Assembly (NCBI RefSeq): GCF_008728855.1
Contig: NZ_CP042906.1
Coordinates: 1 to 64,000, forward strand
Direction: 5' to 3'
From: Hypericibacter terrae
GTDB lineage: Bacteria > Pseudomonadota > Alphaproteobacteria > Dongiales > Dongiaceae
Length of the DNA stretch: 64,000 nt
Part shown: piece by piece, positions 11,884 through 20,862 of the stretch
Numbering within the stretch: the first letter of the stretch is position 1
Layout of the letters: every line of letters begins with the position of its first letter
Notes under the pieces: generated by a model
The model's database searches: none
Told to the model about the DNA's origin: nothing
The model's input: the letters and a program-made list of their open reading frames with translations, nothing else
Program-made: the position numbers and the translations under genes

Positions 11884-12726
11884 TCAGGCCCGACCGGCCG
11901 GCTTGGACGGTCTGTGGGACGTCCAATTGTGGGTCTCGTCTGTCGCGTCGCGGCACCATCGGTAGAAGGCGTCGTAGAGCAGCATGCCCGCTTCGAGCTG
12001 CTCCAGATCGTCCGCATACATGCGCGACAGTCCGAGCGACGCGGCCAGCAAGCCCGGCGCTTCGGGCGCGAGATCGAGACGGCCGGTGTCGGCACCGCGG
12101 ACGATGACGGCGAGCCGGGCGAGCGATTCGATGGCGCCGAGCCCGAATTCCTCGACCATCACGTCGAAGGTGCAGCGCTCGCCCCGGTGGCTCCAGAAGG
12201 CATCCGGACTCTCGATATCGAACGGCGTGGCGCCGAAGCGATCGGCGACGCCCTGCACTTCGGACGGCGTCACGAAAAGAAACACGGCGTTCGGATCGAC
12301 AAACCGGCGGATGAGCCAGGGACAGGCGATGCGGTCGATCTTGGGCCGCGCGCGCGTGACCCACAGGGTCCGGTTCTGGCGGTCGCGCGCGGGCAGCCGG
12401 GCCGCGGGCACCATGGGGAGCCCCGCTTCCCGCCAGGCGATCGCCCCGCCCTCGAGCGATTCCGCAGGCACGCCCGCATGCCGCAGCCAGGCGGCGACGC
12501 CGTGACTGAGCTTCAGACCCTTCTGGCAGACGATGACCGCGCTGCGCCCCAGGAACTCGGGTCCCCAATCGGCAACACCGGCAAAGGGGCGCCGGACGGC
12601 ACCCGGAATCAAATGGGGATCCGCCTCGAAATCCTCGTCCGTCTGGACGTCGATGATGGCGGGACAGTGGGGCGTCCCGATCAGGCGCGCAAGTTTATCG
12701 ATGGGAATGCTGTTGAGCGTAGGCAT
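11884..12726 (-). CDS. rhodanese-like / ChrB C-terminal domain protein
   Basis: The 280-residue protein has an N-terminal rhodanese domain with a candidate active cysteine (Cys67 in VIVCQKGLKLS). The C-terminal region matches the ChrB (chromate resistance) type: RPKIDRIACPWLIRRFVDP, AVFLFVTPSEV, CTFDVMVEEFG and LALIVRGADT-like stretches. ChrB-type proteins are linked to chromate or oxidative stress, and the rhodanese part moves sulfane sulfur. No chrA chromate pump is in the window. The facing His-rich exporter may be functionally linked (inference). Confidence 0.78.
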   Translation of the reverse strand: MPTLNSIPIDKLARLIGTPHCPAIIDVQTDEDFEADPHLIPGAVRRPFAGVADWGPEFLGRSAVIVCQKGLKLSHGVAAWLRHAGVPAESLEGGAIAWREAGLPMVPAARLPARDRQNRTLWVTRARPKIDRIACPWLIRRFVDPNAVFLFVTPSEVQGVADRFGATPFDIESPDAFWSHRGERCTFDVMVEEFGLGAIESLARLAVIVRGADTGRLDLAPEAPGLLAASLGLSRMYADDLEQLEAGMLLYDAFYRWCRDATDETHNWTSHRPSKPAGRA

Positions 12727-12921
12727 GCTGCGTCCTCATGAAAAACGGGACGCGATACTTCAGCATGTCGCCTCATGGGGAGATCGCAACGTCCCCATGA
12801 CCATAATCATGTCGCGGGCATCCTCGTCCTGTCAACTGGGCACGCCTCGTCCCCAGAAACCGTTCGACCTGGGTCACGCCGCGGCCCAGAATCCAGGGAT
12901 CTCGAGAATGGGGATTTCAGC

Positions 12922-14172
12922 ATGATGGATTTTCCGAAAGACAATCTGCGCGTCGGCTTCGTCGGCAGCGGCTTCATCGCCCATTTCCATTTGAAGGCCA
13001 TGCTGGGCGTGCGCCATGTCGAGGTGACGGGCGTCCATAGCCGCAAAGCCGAAAACCGTGCGCGCATCGTCGAGGCCGTGGCCGAGCTGGGGCTCGGGAC
13101 CTGTCGCGGCCATGAAAGCCTCGAATCGCTGTTCCGGGCCGAGGATGTCGACGCGATCTGGATCCTGTCGCCCAACTATACGCGGCTCGCCGTGATGCGG
13201 ACGCTCCATGCGGAGGTGAAGGCCGGACGGTCGAAGGTCTTCGCGGTGGCCTGCGAGAAGCCGCTCGCCCGCAGCGTGGCGGAGGCGCGCGAGATGTCGC
13301 ATCTCGCGGAGGATGCCGGGCTCAACCATGGCTATCTGGAGAATCAGGTCTTCGCGACGCCGGTGCAGCGCGGCAAGGAGATCATCTGGCGGCGCGCGGC
13401 CTCGGCGACCGGCCGTCCCTACCTGGCGCGCGCGGCGGAGGAGCATTCGGGCCCCCATGAACCCTGGTTCTGGCAGGGCGACAAGCAGGGCGGCGGCGTG
13501 CTTTCCGACATGATGTGCCACAGCGTCGAGGTCGCCCGTCACCTCCTGACGCAACCCGGGGCACCGCGCGGGTCGCTGAAGGTCAAGTCCGTCAACGGAA
13601 CGGTCGCCAATCTCAAATGGACCCGGCCGCATTATGCCGCGCAGCTGAGCGAGCGTTTCGGCGCCGAGGTCGACTACCGCAACCGCCCGGCCGAGGATTT
13701 CGCGCGCGCCACGGTGTCGCTCGAGGATGCCGACGGCAACGCCCTGATGATCGAGGCCACGACGTCCTGGGCCTATGTCGGTGCCGGCCTGCGCATCCAG
13801 CTCGAACTTCTGGGCCCCGAATATGCGATGGAGTTCAACTCGCTGGGGGCGGGCCTGAAGATCTTCATGTCGCGCGCGGTGACCGGCTCGGAAGGCGAGG
13901 ATCTCGTCGAAAAGCAGAATGCCGAACAGGGTCTGATGCCGGTCCTGGAGGACGAGGCCGGCGTCTATGGCTACACCGACGAGAACCGCCACATGGTCGA
14001 GTGCTTCCGCAAGGGGACGACGCCGCTCGAGACGTTCCATGACGGGCTGGCCGTGGTCGAGATGCTCATGGGTCTCTATCGATCGGCCGAGACCGGCCGG
14101 ACCGTCGCCTTTCCCTGTCCGGAACTGGAGACCTACATCCCCGCGGTCGCGCGGCGGTCGTCCCCGGCCTGA
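12922..14172 (+). CDS. Gfo/Idh/MocA family oxidoreductase
   Basis: The 416-residue protein has an N-terminal NAD(P)-binding Rossmann motif (RVGFVGSGFIAHFHLKAM) followed by the family CEKPLARSVAEAREM segment. The C-terminal half is the substrate-binding alpha/beta domain. Members oxidise or reduce sugars, inositols and related compounds, and the substrate here cannot be told. Two adjacent ATGs (12922, 12925) are possible starts. Long upstream extensions of the frame look non-coding. It appears to be a single transcription unit. Confidence 0.85.
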   Translation: MMDFPKDNLRVGFVGSGFIAHFHLKAMLGVRHVEVTGVHSRKAENRARIVEAVAELGLGTCRGHESLESLFRAEDVDAIWILSPNYTRLAVMRTLHAEVKAGRSKVFAVACEKPLARSVAEAREMSHLAEDAGLNHGYLENQVFATPVQRGKEIIWRRAASATGRPYLARAAEEHSGPHEPWFWQGDKQGGGVLSDMMCHSVEVARHLLTQPGAPRGSLKVKSVNGTVANLKWTRPHYAAQLSERFGAEVDYRNRPAEDFARATVSLEDADGNALMIEATTSWAYVGAGLRIQLELLGPEYAMEFNSLGAGLKIFMSRAVTGSEGEDLVEKQNAEQGLMPVLEDEAGVYGYTDENRHMVECFRKGTTPLETFHDGLAVVEMLMGLYRSAETGRTVAFPCPELETYIPAVARRSSPA

Positions 14173-14211
14173 GCGAGGAGTGTTCAGGGATCCCGGCCGT
14201 CGCAGAAAGGC

Positions 14212-14610
14212 TTACTTCGCCCCCGGAAACCGCTCGACATGAGTCTCGCCGCCGCGGCCGTAATAGACGGCGCAGCGTCCGGCGAGGGTGACGAAATAGC
14301 CGACGCAGCCGGCGGCCGCGATCTGCCGGCAGAACTCCCGATACCGGATCTTCTGCGCCTGGACGGCGCGTACCGCGGCATCGACCCCGGCGGCTGAGAA
14401 GGCCGGGGCGGCCGCATCCGTCGCGTGACAGGCGGTGGTCTCGAAGCTTCCATCGGGCATGTAGTAGGTCTTGCTCGCGCAGACCAGGTCGGCGTGGTAG
14501 CGCTCGACGCCTGCTTTCGTCAGCGCGCCCACCACTTCGGGGAAGGTGATTCGCTCCTCGTCGGAAGCTCTCGTCATCTCGCGCACGACATCCTTTGCAT
14601 GGCTGTCCAT
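14212..14610 (-). CDS. DUF1398 family protein
   Basis: The 132-residue soluble protein resembles the DUF1398 (YbcV-like) family: FPEVVGALTKAGVERYHADLV, KTYYMPDGS and KIRYREFCRQIAAAGCVGY. The function of the family is unknown. A strong ribosome-binding site (AAAGGAGAAA) precedes the ATG. It lies 50 bases downstream of a MarR regulator on the same strand, so it is probably co-transcribed and MarR-controlled. Confidence 0.75.
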   Translation of the reverse strand: MDSHAKDVVREMTRASDEERITFPEVVGALTKAGVERYHADLVCASKTYYMPDGSFETTACHATDAAAPAFSAAGVDAAVRAVQAQKIRYREFCRQIAAAGCVGYFVTLAGRCAVYYGRGGETHVERFPGAK

Positions 14611-14660
14611 GATGTTTCTCCTTTCCGTGTTGAACGATGATCCGAGGCGGTGTCCCGCCG

Positions 14661-15125
14661 TCAGTCGACGGGAACGGCCTTGAGTCCGTGACGTTGCACG
14701 ATCGTCTTCATCTCCGCCTCGATCGTCGCCCGCAGGGCCGGGGTGAGGTGGCCGAAGAACTCCTCGTCGTTCCGGTCGGCCAGCACCGAAAGCCGGGGGA
14801 CGAGCGCGCGGCCCTCGCCGGTCAGGGCGAGCGTCTGGAAGCGGCGGTCCGAACCGCCGGACTTGCGGATCAGCAATCCCTTCGCGATCAGCCGGTCGGC
14901 GAGCTTGGAGATGGCGCCCCGCGTCATGCCGAGACGGTCGGCCAGCGCGCTCGGCACCACGGCATCGCTGTCATAGGCTTCGCGCATCACCACCCACTCC
15001 GCCACCGTCACGTCGCGCGCCGCGAGCTTCTGCCCGAAGGCATGCGAGACCTGGTTCGAGACGTACCGCAGCCAGTAGCCGAGATGGGCTTCGAGCGGGC
15101 TGACAGGCTTGTGGGGCTTCGGCAT
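14661..15125 (-). CDS. MarR family transcriptional regulator
   Basis: The 154-residue winged-helix protein has the MarR core: VAEWVVMREAY, PSALADRLGMTRGAISKLADRLIAKGLLIRKSGGSDRRFQTLALTGEG with the DxR wing. It likely represses its own promoter, since a symmetric operator lies directly upstream at 15145-15182. The DUF1398 gene follows as the probable co-regulated partner, and a helicase gene diverges on the other side. Confidence 0.9.
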   Translation of the reverse strand: MPKPHKPVSPLEAHLGYWLRYVSNQVSHAFGQKLAARDVTVAEWVVMREAYDSDAVVPSALADRLGMTRGAISKLADRLIAKGLLIRKSGGSDRRFQTLALTGEGRALVPRLSVLADRNDEEFFGHLTPALRATIEAEMKTIVQRHGLKAVPVD

Positions 15126-15144
15126 CGAGGGTTTCCGCTATTGG

Positions 15145-15182
15145 TTGACAAGGAAACTAAGCGCCGATGATTTCCTTGTCAA
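15145..15182. promoter_or_regulatory. symmetric MarR operator / divergent promoter
   Basis: Two perfect 12-base inverted arms, TTGACAAGGAAA (15145-15156) and TTTCCTTGTCAA (15171-15182), are separated by 14 bases. On each strand the arm begins with a consensus -35 (TTGACA). Seventeen bases later come TAGTTT on the minus strand (toward marR) and TGATTT on the plus strand (toward the helicase). The arms overlap the -35 and -10 regions, as expected for autorepression by the adjacent MarR protein. Confidence 0.72.
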
Positions 15183-15338
15183 CTACTATGTGGGCGATCG
15201 GAAGCGAGAGGCGCCGGCTGCCGCCATGGTCGGACCGCTCCGATCGCCGATGCGTTCTTTACTTGTTCTCCGGGCGCTGGGAGAATCCGGCCGCGACTCG
15301 CACGATCTTGCTTCCTCTTCCATTTCCATGTGCTCCCG

Positions 15339-17408
15339 ATGCCCGCCGCCTATCTCGAAAAACTCAATGAAGAGCAGCGGCGGGCCGTCGAGCATGGCGT
15401 CGGAAGCGGGGGCGGGGTGTCCGCCCCGCCGCTGCTCGTCATTGCGGGCGCCGGATCCGGCAAGACCAACACGCTGGCTCACCGTGTCGCCCACCTGATC
15501 GTCAATGGCGCCGATCCGCGCCGCATCCTGCTGATGACCTTCTCGCGTCGCGCGGCGGCCGAAATGGTTCGCCGCGTCGAGCGGATCTGCGCCGAAGCGC
15601 TGGGAGCGAAGGCCGGCGCGATGACCGACGCGTTCGCCTGGGCGGGCACCTTTCACGGCATCGGCGCCCGGATCCTGCGCGACCATGCCGAGCAGCTCGG
15701 GCTCGATCCCGGCTTCACGATTCACGATCGGGAAGATTCCGCCGACCTGATGAATCTGATTCGCCACGAGCTGGGCTTCTCGAAGACGGCCAACCGCTTC
15801 CCCACCAAGGCGACCTGCCTCGCGATCTATTCGCGCGCGGTGAATTCGGAGATGGCGCTGACCGATGTGCTTCCGGCCTTCTTTCCCTGGTGCGCCGAAT
15901 GGGAGACGGAGCTGCGCGCGATCTTCGGCGCCTATGTCGCCGCCAAGCAGGTGCAGAACGTGCTCGATTACGACGACCTGCTGCTCTACTGGGCCCAGGC
16001 CCTCACCGATCCCGGGCTCGGGGCCGAGATGGGCGGGTTGTTCGATCATCTGCTGATCGACGAATATCAGGACACCAATCGCCTCCAGGCCTCGATCCTG
16101 CTGTCGCTGAAGCCGGACGGTCGGGGTCTCACCGTCGTCGGCGACGATGCCCAGGCGATCTACTCCTTCCGCGCCGCGACGGTGCGCAACATCCTCGAGT
16201 TTCCGGATCGGTTTACGCCACCGGCCGAGATCGTCACGCTCGACCGGAACTACCGCTCGACGCGGCCGATCCTGGCGGCCGCCAACGCCGTCATCGACCT
16301 GGCCGCGGAGCGCTTCACCAAGAATCTTCGGGCCGAGCGCCAGTCGCCGGACCTGCCCTTGCTGGTGAGCCTGCGCGACGAAGCCGACCAGGCCCGCTAT
16401 ATCGTCGAGACCGTCCTGGCCAATCGGGAAGAGGGGACGGTCCTGAAGCAGCAGGCCGTGTTGTTCCGGGCGTCGCATCACAGCGGGCCGCTCGAGGTCG
16501 AGCTGACGCGCCGCAACATTCCCTTCGTCAAATATGGCGGGCTCAAATTCCTCGACAGCGCCCATGTCAAGGATCTGCTGGCGGTTCTGCGGTTCGCCCA
16601 GAACCCGCGCGACCGGGTCGCGGGCTTTCGCCTGCTGCAGATCCTTCCGGGCGTCGGCCCGGCGTCGGCGCAGCGGGTGCTCGATCTGATGGCGGCCCAG
16701 GCCGATCCGCTGGCCGCCCTCTCCGGCATTCCCGCCCCGCGCCAATCGGGCGAGGGCTGGAGCGATCTCGTGAAGGCCCTGCAGCAGCTGGGATCCGGCA
16801 AGGCCGGCTGGCCGGCCGAGATCGCCTGCGCGCGCGAATGGTACGAGCCGCAGCTCGAGCGGATCTATGACGATGGCGGCGTCCGCCAGGCCGACATCCG
16901 GCAGCTCGAGCAGATCGCCTCGGGCTACGCGTCGCGCGAGCGGTTCCTGACGGAGCTGACGCTCGATCCGCCGGACGCGACCAGCGACCAGGCGGGCGTG
17001 CCGCTGCTGGACGAGGATTATCTGATCCTCTCCACGATCCACTCCGCCAAGGGGCAGGAATGGAAGTCGGTGTTCGTCCTCAATGTCGTCGATGGCTGCA
17101 TTCCCTCCGATCTCGGCGTGGGTACGAGTTCGGAAGCGGAGGAAGAGAGGCGGCTGCTCTACGTCGCCATGACGCGGGCCAAGGACAACCTGCATCTCGT
17201 CATGCCGCAGCGCTTCTTCACCCACGGGCAGCATCCCCAGGGCGACCGCCACGTCTATGCGTCGCGGACGCGGTTCATTCCCAAGACCCTGCTGGCGCAT
17301 TTCGAATGCAGGACATGGCCCAAGGCGAGCGCCGCCGCCGGCAGCCGCCCGGCCGGGACTCAGGTTCGCGTCGATGTCGGTGCCCGCATGCGCGGCATGT
17401 GGCGGTGA
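15339..17408 (+). CDS. UvrD/Rep-type ATP-dependent DNA helicase
   Basis: The 689-residue SF1A helicase has the Q motif LNEEQRRAVEHG, Walker A GAGSGKT (37-43), motif II LLIDEYQDTNRLQ, motif III VVGDDAQAIYSFRAA, motif IV LDRNYRSTRPIL, motif V STIHSAKGQEWKSVFVLNV and motif VI RRLLYVAMTRAKDNLHLV. It should unwind DNA 3' to 5' in repair or replication restart. The C-terminus lacks the long tail of canonical UvrD, so it is not called uvrD. It starts at an internal ATG. A GTG three codons earlier is less likely. Confidence 0.92.
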   Translation: MPAAYLEKLNEEQRRAVEHGVGSGGGVSAPPLLVIAGAGSGKTNTLAHRVAHLIVNGADPRRILLMTFSRRAAAEMVRRVERICAEALGAKAGAMTDAFAWAGTFHGIGARILRDHAEQLGLDPGFTIHDREDSADLMNLIRHELGFSKTANRFPTKATCLAIYSRAVNSEMALTDVLPAFFPWCAEWETELRAIFGAYVAAKQVQNVLDYDDLLLYWAQALTDPGLGAEMGGLFDHLLIDEYQDTNRLQASILLSLKPDGRGLTVVGDDAQAIYSFRAATVRNILEFPDRFTPPAEIVTLDRNYRSTRPILAAANAVIDLAAERFTKNLRAERQSPDLPLLVSLRDEADQARYIVETVLANREEGTVLKQQAVLFRASHHSGPLEVELTRRNIPFVKYGGLKFLDSAHVKDLLAVLRFAQNPRDRVAGFRLLQILPGVGPASAQRVLDLMAAQADPLAALSGIPAPRQSGEGWSDLVKALQQLGSGKAGWPAEIACAREWYEPQLERIYDDGGVRQADIRQLEQIASGYASRERFLTELTLDPPDATSDQAGVPLLDEDYLILSTIHSAKGQEWKSVFVLNVVDGCIPSDLGVGTSSEAEEERRLLYVAMTRAKDNLHLVMPQRFFTHGQHPQGDRHVYASRTRFIPKTLLAHFECRTWPKASAAAGSRPAGTQVRVDVGARMRGMWR

Positions 17409-17600
17409 TGCCTTAGGCCCGCCTGACCCTTTTCCGGCGTCTTGCCGTCGGCGGGCTGTTCCCGGATTGCGAGGCCTGCGAGATTCCCTCCAGCCGTCGC
17501 CGGGGTGCTACAGCCAGACGACGATTGCCTGTGATATTTTGCAACCCGTCTGGGCGGTCGTCAGGTCGTCGAGCAGGCCGCTCCCCTCGCCGGAACGCCG

Positions 17601-18062
17601 ATGAACCGAATCTTTCGCGCCTTTCTTCTGGCACCGCTCTGGGCCCCGCTGATGGCGGTGCCTTACGGCTACATCGTGCTGGAGGATCCGCTGGGATCAA
17701 AATTGCCGCTGATGGTGGGCTTCGCCGCCGCCATCGCCTATGCCGGCATGGCGTTGCTGGTGTTGCCGACCGTTCTTGTCATGAGGGCCTTCCAGCTCAC
17801 CGGCCCTCGGACCGCGATCGTCGCCGGGTTCGTGATCGGCGCGATCCTCTGGGTTGCTTTCCACATCGTCTGCCAACGGTTCCTCTGGGAATGCAGTTTG
17901 CAATCCATTCTCCTGGAGCTCGAAAGTCTGCTCTCGAATCCCAACCTCGCGGTGACGGCAGCCGTCCATGGCATGGTCGGCACCCTGGCCGGATTCACCT
18001 TCTGGGCGATCGCGAGGCCCGGACCGCCGCCGGGCCCCTGGTCACGACAAGGGGCCGCGTGA
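17601..18062 (+). CDS. hypothetical integral membrane protein
   Basis: The 153-residue protein has about four hydrophobic segments, including LLAPLWAPLMAVPYGYIVL, LPLMVGFAAAIAYAGMALLVLP and AIVAGFVIGAILWVAFHIV, and a final one near 125-140. No known domain was recognised. It stands alone between the helicase and a converging Nramp gene. It may be a small lipoprotein-free inner-membrane protein of unknown role. Confidence 0.6.
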   Translation: MNRIFRAFLLAPLWAPLMAVPYGYIVLEDPLGSKLPLMVGFAAAIAYAGMALLVLPTVLVMRAFQLTGPRTAIVAGFVIGAILWVAFHIVCQRFLWECSLQSILLELESLLSNPNLAVTAAVHGMVGTLAGFTFWAIARPGPPPGPWSRQGAA

Positions 18063-18093
18063 TCTGCCAGCCGTCCGGAAGACCGGGCCGCGC

Positions 18094-19395
18094 TCAGAGG
18101 ACGAGGAAGGCGATGCTGGCCACGGCCATGACGACCGTCGCCAGTCCCCCGACCACGGCCATCCAGGGCGGCAAGGTCAGGCGACCCATGATCCGGGGAT
18201 TCATCGCGATCATGATCATGATCGTCATCAGCGGCGCGGCGAGGATGCCGTTGACCACGGCGCTCCAATAGAGCGCCCGGATCGGATCGAGCCCGGTGAA
18301 ATTGAGGGCGACCCCGCCGAGGGTGGTGGCGGCGATCGTCGCGTAGAAGGTCTTGGCCTCGCGGGGACGCCGGTCGAGACCTTCGGGCCAGTGAAACATT
18401 TCCGACACCGCATAGGCAGCCGACCCGGCGAGGACCGGAACCGCCAGCATGCCGGTGCCGATGATGCCGGCCGCGAACAGCACGAAGGTGAAGGCGCCGG
18501 CGACCGGCCGCAGCGCCTCGGCGGCCTGGGACGAGGTCTCGATCTGGGTGATGCCGCTCGCATTCAGCGTCGCCGCGGTCGCGATGATGATGAAGAGCGC
18601 GATCAGGTTGGAGATGCCCATCCCGACCAGCGTGTCGGTGCGGATGCGCGCCAGCTCCGGCTTGGCGGCACCGGGATTGTCCGCCATCCGCTTGAGGTGA
18701 CGCCGGCGCAGCTCTTCCACCTCTTCCCCCGCCTGCCAGAAGAAGAGATAGGGGCTGATGGTGGTGCCGAGCACGGCGACCAGCGCCATGGCATGATCGC
18801 CGTCGAAGGCGAGCTGCGGCAGGAGCGCGCCCCGGAGCGCCGTGCCCCAGGGCACATGCACGGCCAGCACCACGGCCACATAGGCGAAGAGCGACAGGGT
18901 CAGCCATTTCAGCACGACGACATAGCGGGAATAGCTGACGAAGATCTCAAGCAGGGCGCAGAGCAGCCCGAAGGCCGCGGTATAGACGAGGTCCGGGCCG
19001 GGCATGAGCAATCCCAGCGCCGCCCCCATCGCTCCCAGGTCGGCGCCCAGATTGATGACGTTGGCAACGAGCAGCAGCAGGACGGCGACGCGCAGGATCC
19101 AGGGCGGATAATGCCGCCGCAGATTCTGGGAAATGCCTCGCCCCGAGACGGCCCCGATGCCGGCGCTGATCCCCTGCGTCACCGCCATCAGCGGATAGCT
19201 GAACAGCATGGTCCAACCGAGCGAATAGCCGAACTGCGCGCCAACCTGGCTGTAGGTGGCGATGCCGCTCGGATCGTCATCGGCGGCGCCGGTGATCAGC
19301 CCCGGTCCCAGGCTTCGCAGGAAGCTCGCCCGCGGCAGCCGGGGAAACCTGTGCCCGGCAGAGGCGGGGGGCGTATCGTCCTTTTCGGCGGCCAT
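18094..19395 (-). CDS. Nramp-family divalent metal transporter, variant binding motifs
   Basis: The 433-residue membrane protein has about eleven transmembrane segments and the Nramp (SLC11) fold, starting RSLGPGLITGAADDDPSGIATYSQ-like in TM1. Canonical Nramp proteins carry DPGN in TM1 and MPH in TM6. Here TM1 reads DPSG, and the TM6 position reads ISPY within LGTTISPYLFFWQ. The TM1 Asp-Pro is kept but the Met and His ligands are not, so selectivity for Mn/Fe may differ (inference). The ATG at 19395 precedes MAAEKDDTPP. Upstream residues belong to a decayed gene. Confidence 0.85.
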   Translation of the reverse strand: MAAEKDDTPPASAGHRFPRLPRASFLRSLGPGLITGAADDDPSGIATYSQVGAQFGYSLGWTMLFSYPLMAVTQGISAGIGAVSGRGISQNLRRHYPPWILRVAVLLLLVANVINLGADLGAMGAALGLLMPGPDLVYTAAFGLLCALLEIFVSYSRYVVVLKWLTLSLFAYVAVVLAVHVPWGTALRGALLPQLAFDGDHAMALVAVLGTTISPYLFFWQAGEEVEELRRRHLKRMADNPGAAKPELARIRTDTLVGMGISNLIALFIIIATAATLNASGITQIETSSQAAEALRPVAGAFTFVLFAAGIIGTGMLAVPVLAGSAAYAVSEMFHWPEGLDRRPREAKTFYATIAATTLGGVALNFTGLDPIRALYWSAVVNGILAAPLMTIMIMIAMNPRIMGRLTLPPWMAVVGGLATVVMAVASIAFLVL

Positions 19396-19406
19396 GACGT
19401 CCCCCT

Positions 19407-19622
19407 TCAGCGCGCGAAGATCTGTGGGCCGGTGCCGCCGAGCCAACCCTCGAGCGCTAGAAGCCCGCGCGCCAGACTCTCCGCCTGGTCGAGCCAGCCG
19501 GCGAAACTCAAGCGTGCGTCGGTAAGCGGAAAGCACAGCGCCTCGGCATCGGGAAGCCGCGCCGCGTGATGGCGCAGCGCTGCTCCGGGCATAGCGAACG
19601 GGCTGGGATAGGAATCGGTCAT
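19407..19622 (-). pseudogene. N-terminal fragment of an AMP-dependent acyl-CoA ligase
   Basis: The 71-residue frame reads like the beginning of acyl-CoA synthetases: ALRHHAARLPDAEALCFPL, then LSFAGWLDQAESLARGLLALE. The sequence stops after GGTGPQIFAR, where an intact enzyme would continue for about 450 residues. The AMP-binding and acceptor motifs are absent and not found nearby. It ends 11 bases before the Nramp start, which suggests a deletion joined the two. It could also be a small gene of its own, but the similarity to ligase N-termini favours a remnant. Confidence 0.5.
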
Positions 19623-19662
19623 GGAGCCTTGAGTGAACGAACTTTCCAGCGCGTTTCGAGGC

Positions 19663-20034
19663 CTAACGCAGATAGTCGGCCGGCCAGAGGGATTCGATGC
19701 CGACGTCGACAATACGCACAACCGTGAGATCGCGAAACTCGATGACGGCATAGAGTTCCGCCCCGCAGGTCTCGCAGTTGGCGTAGCAGCATTCCCGAAC
19801 GACGCCTTCCTGCCCTTCCGACGGGGCGCGGTTCTCCTCTGTCCATGACGGCCACCGGCGATCCGTGCGCGGCCACCAGGCCATGGTCTGACCGACGACG
19901 TATATTCGATTGTGAAAGCGCCCACTGTCATCGCCGTCATAGGACGAAGCGATATGGCGCTGCGCTTTGATTGGTGAACTCGCCTCGCAACGCGGGCAGC
20001 GCGCGTCGAACCTGACCCAGTTATAAGCCCCCAT
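19663..20034 (-). CDS. hypothetical protein with two CxxC pairs (zinc-ribbon-like)
   Basis: The 123-residue protein has an early CPRC pair (ARCPRCEA) and a later CETC pair (CCYANCETCGAELYAV), the spacing of a split zinc ribbon. The C-terminal segment IEFRDLTVVRIVDVGIESLW looks like a small beta-strand domain. No family was recognised. The start at 20034 follows from the conserved look of MGAYNWVRFDARCPRC. It stands alone on the minus strand after the GNAT gene. Confidence 0.6.
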   Translation of the reverse strand: MGAYNWVRFDARCPRCEASSPIKAQRHIASSYDGDDSGRFHNRIYVVGQTMAWWPRTDRRWPSWTEENRAPSEGQEGVVRECCYANCETCGAELYAVIEFRDLTVVRIVDVGIESLWPADYLR

Positions 20035-20149
20035 GCGCCAAACCCGCTCCGCGACCTTTGTCGACCGCGGGTAATGATAACGGGCCCCGGAAGGCGAATC
20101 GAGCCGGCGAATTCGGAAGACACGGATCGGCGTCAGAAGGCGGCGCCGG

Positions 20150-20722
20150 TCACGGCAGCCCCAGCACCTTCTCCATCCGGTAGTTGATGAAGCGCTGCCC
20201 GCGCAGCGAGATGGTCTGCGGGGCGAGGAGCTGGAAGCCGCGGCGCTCGAAGAAGGGTCGGGCGGTGATGCTGGCCTCGGTGTGAAGGCAATCGATGCCC
20301 TGATGGCGCGCGGCACTTTCGACCTCGGCCAGGAGGGCGCTGGCGACGCCACGGCCCTGATGGTCGGGATGGACGAACATCATGTCCAGATGTCCGTCCG
20401 GCTCCAGGTCGCTGAAGCCGACGGGCCTGTCCTCGATCTCGGCCACCCAGGCGGGCCGGCCGGCATATTGCTCGACCCAGCCCGTCCGATCGATCGCGTC
20501 CGGCGCCCAGGCCAGGACCTGCTCTTCCGAATAGTCGCGCCGCGCCACCTGCCGGACCGAGGCGCGGAAGATATCGATCAGCGCGTCGACATCGTCCGGA
20601 CGATAAAGGCGGATATGGCCCCGGAAGGCCGGACGTTCGCTCAAGGCAGTCGCGTCTCCGTCGCTGGACCCGGGCCCTATTGCCCGGCAGACATGTAGCA
20701 TCCGCTTGCCCGTCGGGTTCAT
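20150..20722 (-). CDS. GNAT family N-acetyltransferase
   Basis: The protein (190 residues from this start) has the GNAT core: IRLYRPDDVDALIDIFRASV, then GFSDLEPDGHLDMMFVHPDHQGRGVASALLAEVE with the acetyl-CoA pyrophosphate loop Q-G-R-G-V-A, and ARPFFERRGFQLL. It transfers an acetyl group from acetyl-CoA to an unknown amine. Similarity begins only around residue 35, so the true start may be a later codon. ATG 20701 is an alternative. Confidence 0.82.
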   Translation of the reverse strand: MNPTGKRMLHVCRAIGPGSSDGDATALSERPAFRGHIRLYRPDDVDALIDIFRASVRQVARRDYSEEQVLAWAPDAIDRTGWVEQYAGRPAWVAEIEDRPVGFSDLEPDGHLDMMFVHPDHQGRGVASALLAEVESAARHQGIDCLHTEASITARPFFERRGFQLLAPQTISLRGQRFINYRMEKVLGLP

Positions 20723-20862
20723 GAAATCCCGGAATGGATTCTCAAGGCGCAGACGACGCGGGATCTCGCTGTTCCTGCGCCGCCGGGTGGAATCGGGAAA
20801 AGCAAGCCACGGCCGGCTTGGGGCTGTAAAGCCCGGTCTGGCGGTCGGGGCCGGCCGGCGGC

